From Xenopus tropicalis (taxonomy: Eukaryota; Chordata; Amphibia; Anura; Pipidae), in contig NC_030678.2 in the NCBI RefSeq assembly GCF_000004195.4, forward strand, positions 75,761,404 to 75,825,403: a stretch of 64,000 bases of DNA, written 5' to 3'. The position numbers and the translations under genes were made by a program. A model generated the notes under the pieces. The model made no database searches, was not told the origin of the DNA, and saw nothing but the letters and a program-made list of their open reading frames with translations. Below are positions 24,348-37,583 of the stretch, in pieces. Each line of letters starts with the position of its first letter. Position 1 is the stretch's first letter.

Positions 24348-26908
24348 GTAAATATTGGAAAAGGCTTTGTGTTCATTTGGCAAGTTTTGTTCTGGTAGAG
24401 TCAAACAGAATCATTTAGTGCTGATAGAAAGTCTGGATGGATGGAGAAAAAAAATACATTTGTCTTTTGTTTTCATACCTATTTCCAATGTCAGTTGAAA
24501 CACATAACTGATATGAGTCTAAAGTTCATAACCAGTGGCAGATTAATGAGATGTGAGGCCCCTAGGCTACACTTTCCACAGGCCCCCTTCTAGGCTACTC
24601 CCACCTGGAGATATACAGCATAGTCAGCAGGCAAGGCAAGCATCATTTGTTTCCCTAGGGGTCCAGTGTGATCAGGGGCCGCTCACTTAGCTTTTGCTTT
24701 AATTATTATTTCTATTTTTTTATTTTTCCAAATCTTTTAATATTTATTTTCATTTGCACTGGTGGGTTCAGTGCAAACTGTTGATGATAAGGCAGGCAAG
24801 GCGTTTGCATATGGCTGAAAGCGTTCAGATCCAGGCACGCAAGCTCTCTATGCCAGGTCGGGTTCAAAATGCGCCAGTGACATACCTGGCTCACGCTAAA
24901 CTTGAGAGAAAATAGAGCTCAGATGCATGCATGCTTAGATCTGCACACATCGGGGCACACGCCTTGCCTGCCTTCTCGTTTCTAGTGCATATCAAACTCA
25001 ACCTGGTTTAGAGAGCTTGTGTGCCGGAAACTGAACGCATCTGAGTGCAGCACAAGCACGCGCCTCGCCTGCCTCCTTCTTCAAGGTGCACCTGATCAAA
25101 CCCAGCACAAATAAAAAAAAAAAAAAAACGTTAAAAGTTTCAGAAAGAGAACTAATGATTTTTTTAAAAAGTTAGATGGGCTACTAATCACACTGAACCC
25201 CTAGGCTATAGTCTGTGCATAAATCCACGCCTGATCATGGCATTGATTTGTTTTTCATGTAGCCCTTATCTGCAGCCAGCTGAAGGCTTAAGGATTCTGG
25301 TAGTTGTAGTTATACCTGAGGGCATAGTCCTAACACCCCTGCTTTACTTTACTGCACATTAGCTTTTTGTTCTGCTGATTTCATATTTGTTTTACTGTGG
25401 CTTTGATTCTCCCTTGATGTTTATAGTTTCCGCTTTGGTGATCCAATCTTCCGAATAAACCCCTTTTCACCCACACATTTTTTTTCCTGAATCTACTTCT
25501 GTCTTTCCCGATATCATGTTGTTTAGGGCCACTACTGACCTTAAATATTTATAAATCTTATGTCTGATCTCATGAGAGGCAAGGCAGGGGTCACATGTCA
25601 TCTTTGATAATTTAAAGCCACAGGGCTAAAAGCATTTGCACAGGCTTAAAGTACCCAATCCTGACCTTACCAAAAGAGAGGGAATTGAAGCAGACCTTTC
25701 TGAATCTCCTCCAAGCACTGGGATGATGGTGATGATGATGGCAGGCTTGCTGTATAATTTATGGCCTTAGCCTGTGCAGCTTTCTAACCCCACTAGAAAT
25801 GAATGCCACATTGCCACCTTGTGGCTTGATGATTTACAGCAGCCAAATTCAGATTTTTTTTTCCTCTTAGATATTCAGGTTTACAGGATTGCGAGCACTA
25901 TTTGATAGCAAGCAATCCAGCACTATACTGTTAATATTCAGTTTTGTGCTAACTAATAACTATAGGTTGTTGAATTTAGACTGCAAACCTTTAACCATTT
26001 TGAATGTATTTAAATGTGTTACCCTGTTTTTATTATTAGTTATAAACCAGAATATCAAAGAGAATTTGGTGATAAAAATGATACCAATGTTAATTTAAAA
26101 ATGTAATTTAATGAGCCATGTTGGTCAGAGGCTTATACAAATAGAAGTCAGGTTGCCTAGGATTTTTGGCCATATTCCAGGGCATGCATATGATAATGGG
26201 CAGTTTAGATCCTTGCCTCAAATAGCACTTTACCAGGGGGACTCATAACATTAAGATATTAATATCTGTTTTTGACCAGAAATTCAACTTTTCAATGCAG
26301 AGAGTGCAGTTGTGCTCGACACGACAATTCCTTGCCCTGTTCCAAACACAAGAGAAGTATATGGGTTGGGATTGGCTTTGGGTGCTTGCAGCACTAGAAT
26401 AACACATGAACATAATATATTTTAATTCACATTGCCACCTTTTGATTGAAATGTAGTTCAATAATCCTAAATGCACACACAGTTTCTAAGAAGGTGTTAA
26501 ACAAAAAGTATAATTATTATAAATTCTTTGATTATACTGTGGGCCTATAACCAACATGAAATATACTGTTAGTTATGACCTTTAAAAGGCCCCTTAAATC
26601 TTTCCTGTTGCCTCCACTGGCTAAAGCCTTTCTGGTTTTTGTACAAACAGAAGACATATTCTTGATTAAGCCACAGTTTTATTAAATATGGCAGCAGATA
26701 GAATTCCATTTCTTTTCTAGAAAAAAAAATAAAATCTTATAGATGAATATTAATAACATTTTGAGCTCTCTCTTAATGTTTGTATGCTAAGTTTTGCACT
26801 TTTGCCCTAAAAAACAGCAAGTGTTTCTAAAATTGAATAAACAATTCTGATGTGGGTGGGGGGTGTATGCATATTACAATAAGTCTTTAAGTCGTGTCTT
26901 TGGCCAGC

Positions 26909-27217
<309 letters not shown>

Positions 27218-27749
27218 CTTTATATGTTTTTGCTAGCATCCTGGGCATTTGATCTTTAATAGGGTGTGCTCCGTTTGTTCTCTCAACCCTCTTGCTCCTG
27301 AAAAGCTAATTTAGTACATGCATCCTCTGGCTCTCAGGTCAGTAGTACAGCTCTGGAGTGGAGCCAATGTGTCGCATGTAATAACTTGTCCGGGGTATAA
27401 TTTGTGAGAATTTGTTCTCTCTGGACTTGGATAGTTTCAATAATAAAGTGCAGGTAGTAATATATACACATGTTTAATAGCAAATGCCAATGTGATTCAC
27501 AGTCATTTCCACACGCTCACCACCCCCCAGTAAGGAGTTTTATTATGCTACAATAAAATATGAAATTAAAAAATTCCTTTTACTTATTGGATGATTAAAA
27601 ACACAATGTAGGCGGAGATAGATAATTATCCCTTTGCAGCCTAAATGAGCGTTCAAAGAAATGAAACTGTTATACATTTTTGCAGTCCATGAAAAAGTGG
27701 CTTTAATATAAAATATTTTCCTCTTTCCAAATTGAAAGATTAAAGACAA

Positions 27750-29438
27750 ACATTGGAGGAACTAGACAACAATGGACTCAGGGGAAAAACTTGCAACTGG
27801 AATTCCCCTACCTTTCCCCCAGTATCTTACAAAACACTGTAGAAAAGATATATACAATCAGTGGCAAACTATGACATCTAAATACCTTATATGATTTCTC
27901 CAAAAAATATACATTATATAAAATTATAGCTGAGATATGCACCTTCAGTTCAAGGGGAAACTGTCCAGAATATGATACTGGTCCTCATAGATAAACCTAA
28001 TCCCTGCATCTACGAGTGAACCAATCAAAATCACAAATTTTTCCAATAGATCCACTTCCCCACCTCAAGTAAAGCAGATAGGACAATTACAAGTAGTACA
28101 TTCATTTAAATACCTGGGAGTTGTTATCAACAAGCAACATACCAAATTTAAGGAAGACAACTTGACCCCGATAGTCCACAACCTATCCAACAAAATAGAT
28201 ACATGGACACAGCTACCCCTCACCCTGCCGGGCAGAATCAACCTACAATTAATGGTATTTCTCCCCAAATTTTTATACATTTTTCACAACTCTCCTATAC
28301 CAACCCGTGCCAAATGGTTTAAACGTATTGACTCCCTGATCCTAGGTTTCCAATGGGCAGGAGAACACCCTTGCATAAGCCTAAAAACCCTGCAAGCCCC
28401 TGTCACCCAGGGAGGCCTGGCCCTACCCAACATGAGATTATATTACCTCGCCAGCCAATTAATCTATGCACGCTGGTGGTTAACTCCACATCGGGACAGC
28501 ACATCCACACTACTCGAAGCCAATATATTGGGTTCACTCAAAGCTCTAGCAAACTTACCATACAGAGGGAACTCGCAACACTACACAACCACTACCCCTA
28601 TGTGCACAGTCATAACCGCTTTTCAAAAGGCCCGCAACAAGTATGGTCACGTTGGACACCATTATGGGGCAACTGTTCCTTACCTGACTTTACTTCCCTA
28701 CCCAACATTGCCCAATGGGCTTCCTATGGGGTTAAACAACTGCAAGATATACTAGTAAATGGGAACCTCAAACAATACCAAGAACTCAAAGAAAGCCACC
28801 AAATCCCGCAAACAATGCACTTCAATTACCTTCAACTCAGACATGCTTTCCACTCCCAATTTCCCACCAAACCAGTGGAAATGAAAGACACCCCCCTAGA
28901 AAAATACGTACGCAGGGAAAACCTCATATATGCATGTGTTCTGGAGCTGTCCAACTGTGGAGAGAAATCATTAACTATATCTTTGACGCCCTAGGCTTTC
29001 CCTGGATTCTGTCACCAATTGTTTGTCTACTGGGAGTGGCAGAGGACGTAGGTCTTACACACCACTCCAGACTTTGCTACCTCCAGCTTCTCTACTATGC
29101 CAAAAAAGCCATTCTTTTACAGTGAAAATCCTTGCCCCCCCCCAACCCTACCGTTCTGGAGAACTCTAATCAACAACACCGTTACCAATCAGAAGCTGAC
29201 CTACCACGCACGGGGTTGTCCTAAAACATTTCATGCAATATGGGGCCCCTGGTTGATCTTCCATGAAACCCTAGAAAACTCCATGGACTGCATACCACAA
29301 CAATGAAGACAAACTGGTTCCAATCTCTTTCCTTTTTCCTTACTCTTTCACCCTGCTTCCCCTCTGATTTATTTTCTTTTTTTGTACTTTTATGTTAAAT
29401 TGAAAAATGCAAAAATAAAAACTTTAAAAAAAAAAAGG
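27750..29438 (+). pseudogene. 5'-truncated, frameshifted L1/Tx1-type LINE (RT C-terminal half and 3' tail)
   Basis: Broken frames encode the later part of a LINE ORF2. MILVLIDKPN (27970s) is a remnant of the RT palm, with the YADD box no longer legible. FKYLGVVINK follows at 28108. Then come LTLPGRINLQLMVFLPKFLY, WFKRIDSLILGFQWAGE and GGLALPNMRLYYLASQLIYA. After a frame change near 28650, SLPDFTSLPNIAQWASYG appears, then a CPTVWREI-like cysteine segment at about 28940, LLYYAKKAI at 29090 and a TYHARGCPKTFHAIWGPW end at 29200-29260. A short A-rich tail follows AATAAA-like AAAAATAAAAAC (29410-29438). This is the order expected for L1-clade elements. The several frameshifts and stops mean it is dead. 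The 5' limit is approximate and no target duplication was found. Confidence 0.85.
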
Positions 29439-31469
29439 TACCTGCATCCAAATGTGCTCTGTGCACTTTCATATAGTTACGCTCAGTCCTTCCTGCCTTC
29501 TGTTTAGAATTGAGTGCTGCTGAGCCTTTTGGTGCAAGGCGCTGTGCAAATCCTGGAGCTACCTTCCCATCCTGACCAGCTCCAGGTTTCCCTTCGCAGC
29601 CTGCACACAATAATGTATGAATTCTGTTAAAAACCCAGTGCATTGTGGTGATAGCATCCAAACTTGCACTTTGCTCACTGAATCAAATTACGTGTTTGCC
29701 CCCCTACTGTGTAGTTTTTTCATCAAGTGCAGTGCACTGGAATTGGTAAATGAGCCCTGATATCTGTGGCCTTATATACCTGTAGATACAGATGGGCTGT
29801 TAACGGGTAATGCCTGGGGGTAGTGTTGGGGGCATACTTTTGGCCAATACCACAAATTATATAGATTCTTGGAGCTACTACTCCCATGATGTGGCTTATA
29901 GGTACTTTAGAATATTTTTTTTTACCAACACAAATGCTCTAAAAACCTTGGCAACAATAATATATTTTTGGTACGTTTTTTAGTCATCATAATGTGCAAG
30001 AAGAAAGAGGAGCAAGATATATATGTTGCTGAGGTTTTTCTTATCTGGACACACACAGGAATTTCCTCTGTTTAAATGTAATCATTTAATTTTTGGTAAC
30101 TGGGGCATCAGAAGATTGACTTGTCTAAGACCGCATTGAATTGGTTAAGACCTATGGTCTTTTGCTTTATAGTCGAGTGCATTTGCTGCAAAGCTATTTT
30201 ACAGCTAGTTCTTCACTAAGTCCTGTTAAAACATGTCCTGGAAAGGAGAAATCCAATTTACATTTGCATGAATCTTGATTAGTTGGAGTGTATTAATGCC
30301 ATGTAGTTTCCCTTATTCCGTAGACTCTTTTCTTGTCCTGTATTGAAATGCATGGCACAGAATCTCTAAGCAAATAAGATTACTGGTGGCTCAAGTATAT
30401 AAAACAAAAGCATGAGACAGTAATGGAAGAATAGGATATATGCAAATCCTGGATATTTTTTCTTTCTTTGATTATATATTATTATCATCTGAGGGGAGAG
30501 ATTTGAGCTTCAGAAGGACACTGTATTCTCACACAGAGAGGTCCTTGCTTCTGATGGTGGCAGTACATAGCAATTGTTCTGCACCTTCCTTATTGTTGCA
30601 TAGAAACCCACTTCTCTGGGTGCTCAGTGCAGTGTGCAGGACGGATTAACTCTGATTGTTGGATTTAACATTTTCCTCCATTATGGGGTGTATAGAGCAG
30701 TGCCCTGCAAACCCACCAGCTGCAGATTTTCTGTGGCAGCCACTTACTGCTGATCCCTGCTGGGGACAGTGAGTGCTGCTTTCTCCCTATGAATTACACG
30801 GGCAAATCATGCATGTGAAATTTAGCTTCAAGGCAAAGTGGTAAAATAAAGATTTAAATGGTTTACCATATGGTGTGCATATTCCCAAGATTATAGTTGA
30901 TTTCTGTGTTTAAAGGGGAAAAAAATAAACATTTTGTATTTAAAATTTAGATGCTAGTTATTTTTACCATAAGCAGTAAATTTGCCCATAAATTGATATT
31001 CTATTTTTTTTTAAGTGTAAGGGCATAGTGCATGCTTATTTTATGTATGTGTAGGGAACTTGCATGTGGATAAACAACAGGTAGTATTATTTAAACAAGC
31101 AAGAGTAGGACATTATCATAACATGTGTACAAGTAAGGAGTTATTATCCCTGTTTATCCTTTAAATAATGTATCATATTTTATACACAATGTCTAATTTA
31201 CAATCAGACATTTTGAAGAGCTGCCGCATTATATTAAAAGTGGAATCAATAGGGAAATAGTTTCACTTGTTGTGTGCTGAAAGTTTGCAAGTCCTGCTTG
31301 CCATCTTGTTGGCAGAGCTGCTGCTTTATGGAACAGACAGCGGGTCACTAGTTTCTCTCGCCTTGATATATCCCCATGTACATGCAGCAGATATTGGGGG
31401 TCATTTAATTCTATACATTTAATGTGTATGCAAGCTGCTTCCCTATGCACAGTGCACCCAGGTAACTAA

Positions 31470-32335
31470 TGTTCGAGAAGTGAATAAACACTCCTAAGCC
31501 CAGCGCTTCTTGATGAAGAGTCCGTGTATGAAAATCTTCAATGTAGTAGAAACTTGCTGCTTCCTCCTGGTATCAGCTCCCCTTTAGATGAGCCTCAAAG
31601 TATATATGCAGTGGTATTGATGGAAGCGCATAAAAGTGAAAACAAAAAATAAGAAATATGGTGCAGATCAAATGGAACAAAAAATATGAGTTAATAAATT
31701 AGGACGTGAGTGCTTAGTCAAAACACCAATATTAGGTAATGTGACCCCAACTCTATATATATTATAGAGATGTTATATCTGCTCACCAGAACATCATAAA
31801 AAGGAGCATGTAGATCAATCCCAGCCGGGCATTAATTGAAGAGGGATCCAATATCACAATGTACATAGGATAGAAGATAAGGCAGAAATAGTGTAAAATA
31901 GTTTAATGTAGAATAAAATCCTGCGCAATACAGGCTACTTACAATGTAGTAGTAGAGTAAAAACAATGAACATGAAGAGAGTCAGTGGTAGCTCAACGCG
32001 TTTCGCGTGCTCTCTGCACGCTTCCTCAGGAGCAAAAAGTATTCTGAGAATACTGCCTTATCTTCTATCCTATGTACATTGTGATATTGGATCCCTCTTC
32101 AATTAATGCCCGGCTGGGATTGATCTACATGCTCCTTTTTATGATGTTCTGGTGAGCAGATATAACATCTCTATAATATATATAGAGTTGGGGTCACATT
32201 ACCTAATATTGGTGTTTTGACTAAGCACTCACGTCCTAATTTATTAACTCATATTTTTTGTTCCATTTGATCTGCACCATATTTCTTATTTTTTGTTTTC
32301 ACTTTTATGCGCTTCCATCAATACCACTGCATATA
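31470..32335 (-). mobile_element. Foldback retroelement with 15-bp target duplication and hammerhead-like core
   Basis: The 15-bp direct repeat CACCCAGGTAACTAA flanks the interval at 31455-31469 and 32336-32350. Inside, 283-bp arms (31603-31885 and 32053-32335) are inverted copies around a 167-bp spacer. On the minus strand the spacer reads CTGAGGA, then a six-pair hairpin GCGTGC/GCACGC, then GAAACGCGTT, which matches the conserved core order of a hammerhead ribozyme. A 15-bp duplication points to target-primed integration, as used by LINEs and Penelope-like elements, not cut-and-paste transposition. No protein is encoded. Confidence 0.7.
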
Positions 32336-32574
32336 CACCCAGGTAACTAAGCTTGGGCACCTGTAGGAGTACCCCAAGTACCTAACATTTGCACATGCTA
32401 TTTGTTTCCATAACATTCAGCTCACAGCAAGGGTGATTTAAATATTAAAAATCTCTGTTACCAAACATAGCCTGTAGAGTCACTATTAGGGTGCATTTTC
32501 TTTCTGTATGCTGTATTAAGCATTGATGGAAATTATCCATGAACATAGTGTGGCTTCTTTACTAATGCTAGGCA

Positions 32575-33235
32575 AAATTCCCTAAGTGCTGTAACCCATA
32601 GCAACCAGTCAGCTGCTCGGATCAGTCAGTTGCAGGTAAAATACTGAAACCAAATAACTGGTTGCTTAAAGGAGAATGCAAGTCAAAATGTAAAAAGCAT
32701 ACTGCCCAATAGTCCTCCTATTGTTTAGTAACAACACCGCACTTTTGGCTCACCTAATCAAATATTTACTCAGTCACACTTACTTCACATTTTCTAGAAC
32801 AGGCAGCCATCTCTAAAAAGGTATTCTCCCTTCCTTTCCCTCCTTGCTTCATACTGCACATGTGTTTCCTTCCCTCCCCCCCTCCCCTCTGTCAGATCCG
32901 CTTCTGATTGGCTGGTGTGCATGTGTAGCTCAGAACAGGAGACAGGATCAAGTTACACACATGCTCAGAGAATAGGAAGGCTGCCGCTGGCAGCCTACAG
33001 GAAGGACAGAGAGATTTCAGTGATGTCACTGTAGTCTTCACACTGCTGAAGGCTGCCAGCACCATATCTCAGAGAAGCAAGCAGGGATCTGGGAATTTAG
33101 ATATGCAGTAAGTACTTAAAAAGAATGCCTTTAGACTTACTTTTAATTTATATTAACCTTTTATTGTCCTTTAAGGGTTACTCTACTGAAGCAGTTTTGA
33201 CAAGTTTTAGTAAATGAGCCCAACTGGCTCATTTT
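32575..33235. mobile_element. MITE of the CATAGCAACCA type split by a T2-MITE
   Basis: The outer element runs from TTTACTAATGCTAGGCAAAA through CATAGCAACCAGTCAGCTGC to GGTTGC. It resumes at GGGTTACTCTACTGAAGCAG and ends with TTTAGTAAATGAGCCC. The break is exactly a TTAA-bounded insertion at 32670-33170. Confidence 0.7.
32670..33170. mobile_element. T2-type MITE, 501 bp, with TTAA duplication
   Basis: TTAA at 32666-32669 and 33171-33174; termini AGGAGAATGCAAGTCAAAA and ATTAACCTTTTATTGTCCT. It is inserted in a CATAGCAACCA-type MITE, whose sequence rejoins cleanly if one TTAA and the element are removed. Confidence 0.82.
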
Positions 33236-34124
33236 TATTCTCTTGCATACAATGTATCTTGTTCCAATTTGCATTTGCAAACAAATATTTCCAATGATTT
33301 TGTTGTGCTATTTTTATAGAAATTAATGTTATATCATTTGAAATATTTTTAAAATTGTCTCTCAAGACAACTGCATTTTCTGTCTCTCTCTTATGCCTTG
33401 CCTTAGAACAGGCTGAACTGTTTGTCAGCCAAGCCTGTATATACTACATAAGGTGCCATTAATAGTGTAATGCTTGCCTGTATACCTTTTCTAGCACTGC
33501 TTCTGCCGTAATGTGTGTATATTCAGGGTTAAATTCTCATTGTGATGCTCTCCTCGCGAGCAATATGATCAAGGCTTATGATATGTAATTTCTTCCCTGA
33601 AATAGCAATATGTAGAGTTATCAGTTAATAGAGAGGCAGGATACGCAGCAGTCTGGAGAATCCCTTTGCATTTGCCTGATGAAGATAATACTGTGAAAGA
33701 TGTTATCATTAACCACATTAAAATGGGTATTTGCATGTTGTAATGATAGCTTTTTTTACCTTAGTCCTTTAAAGTGCATATTTTATGATAACCTGCCTTG
33801 TTTGCTTATTTTGTGGGCCGTAATCTTGATGAACTAACTCCGAATGAAAGTCATTTTAGAATTATGTTGCTGCATTTTATGAATGGTTTCTCTAAAACGA
33901 ACTCCTGAGTGGCTGTTTTGTGTTGTCTGGCTGCAGGCATAGAGACTGGAAGCCATTCAGGCACAGCTTAGTGGTTTGTCTTTCCTTCCCTCTGTTAACC
34001 TTTAAAATATTCTGAATAAGTAAACACGGTTCATTGGTATAACCTATTGAATCACAACCATCGATAAAGAACCCTCATGTGCTTAGTATGAAAACCTCTG
34101 TTATCCTTCAGATCATATACAGCT

Positions 34125-34300
34125 TTGGGATCCATTATCTGGAAACCCCTTATTCAGGAAGCTTCAAATTTCGGGAAGGCCATCTACCATAGCCTCCATT
34201 TTAATCAAATAATTCAACTTTCAAACATGTTTTTCCTTTTTCTCTGTTATAATAAAACAGTACCTTGTACTTGACCCCAACTTAGATGTACTTTTTTAGC
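34125..34300. mobile_element. MITE fragment of the GGATCC-TTATCTGGAAACCC family
   Basis: GGGATCCATTATCTGGAAAC, CCTTATTCAGGAAGC and CCATCTACCATAGCCTCCAT followed by ACAGTACCTTGTACTTGACC are characteristic of an abundant frog MITE. Related pieces are at 9286, 34805 and 59375. Confidence 0.6.
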
Positions 34301-34782
34301 TGTAATATTGGCATGTAGGTGCCATGTCAGTGCATTGTGTCTGAGCTTTCAGAAGGAGCCAGCGCTACACATTAGAACTGCTTTCAGATAACCTATTGCT
34401 TCTCCTACTCCCATGTAACTGGAGGAGTCCCAAGCCGGGCTTGGATTTCTTACTATTGAGCGCTATTCTGATATCTACTGGGAGCTGCTATCTTGCTACA
34501 TTCCCATTGTTCTGCTGATCAGCTGATGGGGGGGGGGGTGATATCACTCCAACTTGCAGCACTGCAGTAAAGTGTGACTGAAGTTTATCAGAGTACACGT
34601 CACGTGGCTGGGACACCCAGGGAAATTAAGAATATGGCTAGCCCCATGTAAAAATTTAAAATTGAATATAAAAAAATCTATTTGTGTTTTTTAAAAACTG
34701 ATTTTAATGCAGGATTCTGCTGGAGAAGTTCTATTAACTGATGCATTTGGTTTTTTTTTTGTTTTTTTAAAACAGTATTCCT
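34300..34782. mobile_element. T2-type MITE, left-truncated
   Basis: The right end AAAACAGTATTCCTTTAA has TTAA at 34783-34786. The body is the reverse complement of 36808-37422, which lies only 2 kb away in the opposite orientation. The left ~100 bp and its TTAA are missing. A G9 run is at 34528-34538. Confidence 0.8.
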
Positions 34783-34804
34783 TTAAATGGTATTTTAGTT
34801 TACT

Positions 34805-34905
34805 TATGGTAGGGAGATCCAGATTATGGAAAGACCCCCTATCGGGAAAATCACAGGCCCCGAGCGTTCTGGATAACACGTCCCACACCCTGTATATCTA
34901 TACAT
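34805..34905. mobile_element. MITE fragment, CCAGATTATGGAAAGACCCC family
   Basis: GATCCAGATTATGGAAAGAC, GGAAAATCACAGGCCCCGAG and CATTCTGGATAAC-like GCGTTCTGGATAACA belong to the same abundant MITE type as the pieces at 9286 and 59375. It is short and lacks paired termini. Confidence 0.5.
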
Positions 34906-34999
34906 ACTTATTAATGTAAAGCTGCATTTGCCATGTTCAGTATTAAAATTAGATATTGTAGACAGTAATAAAGTTTATCTTACCCCGCTTTACACAGGA

Positions 35000-35335
35000 C
35001 AGGAGGATGTTGGGTGGATGCTGGGGGGAGCTGAAGGATGTTGGGGAGGATGCTGGGGGGAGCTGGAGGATGTTGGGTGGATGCTGTGGGGAGCTGGAGG
35101 ATGTTGGGTGGATGCTGTGGGGAACTGTAGGATATTGGGGAGGATGCTGCAGTGGGGATTGGCCCATAGTATGGGGATACTGGGGGAGGACCAGCAATGT
35201 TTTAGAGGGCCCTGGGCTGGCTTGGCTAGCAATGTTTTAGGGGGTCCCTGCTCTGGCACCAATGCAAAACATAACACCTGGCTACCAATGTAAAACATAA
35301 CACCTGGCTACCAATGTTTTAGGGGGGCCCTGGCT
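35000..35335. repeat. Two adjoining minisatellites
   Basis: 35000-35155 holds about five ~30-33-bp units of GGAGGATGTTGGGTGGATGC followed by TGKGGGGAGCT. 35175-35335 holds repeated GGCTACCAATGTTTTAGGGG / AATGTAAAACATAACACCTG units of 25-40 bp. The Gly/Trp-rich and Pro/His-rich frames over them are by-products of the repeats. Confidence 0.85.
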
Positions 35336-36807
35336 ACCAATTTACAGGTGCCACAGTGCATAATGAAATTCTTAGGTCCACAATATGTCATAAAATGATT
35401 GGGGCTACTGTGTCTTTCTTCTGGTGCGCTTTTGTGTATTTTATACTTTTCCGGTGTGGTTTTGTAAAATGGGCCTGTTTGGGGGGGGGGAAGTGGCCAC
35501 AAAGTGGGCGTGGCCTAAAAATGTTGCCGCGCTACGCACTGCAGATATTTTTGTCCCTCTTTCTGCTTTTCAAATGTTGGGAGGTATGTTAAAAGTGATC
35601 CTGTCCTGCTTCACCAGTCAGACTGGCTCAGGTGTACATGTGAGCATGAATGTATTGCTTTTGCTTTTCAGGCATACACAGGTTCCCCAGCCACTGGTTA
35701 AATAACATCCTTTTCCCTTTATGTATTCACCATTTTACTTTCAACATTATTTCCAACTATTTTTTTTCTTTATTATTGAATATGATTGTCTGGAACCATA
35801 TTGCAAATCAGTAATATTTTCTTACACGTTGTTCCGATATCAGATGGCTGACAATTTATTGTAACACAAGTGCCTCCTCTTGTATATCGGCCTTACAAAA
35901 GAATTCATTTTCAAATAAAATTTTACACTTCAAATCTGCCTTCATACAAAAAAAATAGGGGAGTTTGTTTTAATTTGAACAATTAGGTACAATATAAGAG
36001 GTGGTGTTTGTGCAGCTGGGGATCATTCATGACACTGTCTGAATTAGACAGCACTTAGTGTCTCTGGCTCAGCCCCTGGCTTACATTAATACCTATCCCA
36101 AGCATACAGATCTCCCCATTCATCTCAAAACTGAGGTATATGTGATACTAATTAGAATGTTGTTGCTGGGTCACTTCTATTGTTTTTCAAGTATGGTGAA
36201 GTCCAACCAGATATAAATTCTAAACTATACCCACATAGCTTGTCTGATTGAATCCTTCATGTGGCTCTGCTGTTTCATACATTCTGATATAACAGTCAAT
36301 TGTGTTTTGTGTTTTTAAGGGCCTGTCTGAGAAGATGCAGTTTATAGAAATACCTAATTTCACAGGGATACGGTATCCAGAAACACAAACTATTTACATA
36401 ATTGTGTAGTGTATTTGATGGGGGCCTTCATCTCCGCTCCCATGTATTAGTGAAATGCATCTTTAATTAAAAGGATGCTTTTATTTTAACACTTCTGGCA
36501 GAGCTAAACTGTATCCACTGACTTAATCTGACCTTGAATTTCTGCTTCTGCTATAAAATAAGCAATTAACTGAGCATAAAATGCCTTTGTCAGGGCAATT
36601 GACAGTCGCAATCTCCTTACCAGACTTACAATCTTTATTACAGCATCCACAATCAAGGTTATGGCAAACCTTTGCTTTCACATTGATGTTATAAAGTGCA
36701 TGTTGCATATGTGCTTCCTTTAATGGCTAGATATATCATGTTGCTGGGTGCTGATTATTGGGATACTAAAATATCCCAATATATAGCTTCATGGTTTTTA
36801 GTATTAA

Positions 36808-37422
36808 AGGAATACTGCCATGGGAAAACATGATTTTTTTTTTTTCAAAACATATCAGTTAATAGAGCTTCTCCAGCAGAATCCTGCATTGAAATCCATT
36901 TTTAAAAACACAAAGTTTTTTTCATATTTAATTTTGTAATTTCACATGGGGCTTGCCATGTTCTTCATTTCCCAGGGTGCCACAGCCATGTGACCTGTGC
37001 TCTGATAAACATCATTCACATTTTACTGCTGAGCTGCAAGTTGGAGTGATATCACCCCCTCCCAGCAGCCGATCAGCAGAACAATGGGAAGGATAGCACA
37101 GTAGCAGCTCCCAGTAGATATCAGAATAGCACTCAATAGTAAGAAATCCAAGTCCGGCTTGGGACTCCTCCAGTTACATGGGAGTAGGAAAAACAATAGG
37201 TTATCTGAAAGCAGTTCTAATGGGTAGCGCTGGCTCTTTCTGAAAGCTCAGAATCATTCACAATGCACTGAGATGGCTGCCTACACACCAATATTACAGC
37301 TACAAACATACATTTGTTGGTTCAAGAATAACATTTTAAATGATAGAATGAATTATTTGCTATGTAAACAGTAAAAAATTTAGAAATATAAAGTATACCA
37401 TAAGAATCATGACAGTATCCCT
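36808..37422. mobile_element. T2-type MITE, complete, 615 bp
   Basis: TTAA at 36804-36807 and 37423-37426. Termini AGGAATACTGCCATGGG and CATGACAGTATCCCT are an imperfect inverted pair (AGGRATACTGYCATG). It is the full-length relative of 3765-4090 and 34300-34782. Confidence 0.88.
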
Positions 37423-37583
37423 TTAAGGTATTTTTAGTCAAAGACTACAAAAGTCATGGTTCATATGCATTCCATGGTTGTCCTTAATTTGTGCTTTTGT
37501 GGTTTTATATTTTAAAATCAGAAATAATGGCTTCCCTTTTTGTTTTTTAAGTATAAGGAAAAAAACCTGTTTATCAGCTATAT

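Noticed and set aside
24530..25235. Possible hAT element between CAGTGGCAGATTAAT and ATAAATCCACGCCTG
   Set aside because: The ends are a loose inverted pair, but the adjoining 8-bp flanks differ, so boundaries and integrity cannot be supported.
34928..35298. Gly/Trp-rich (plus) and Pro/His-rich (minus) frames of about 100-120 codons
   Set aside because: Products of the minisatellites at 35000-35335.
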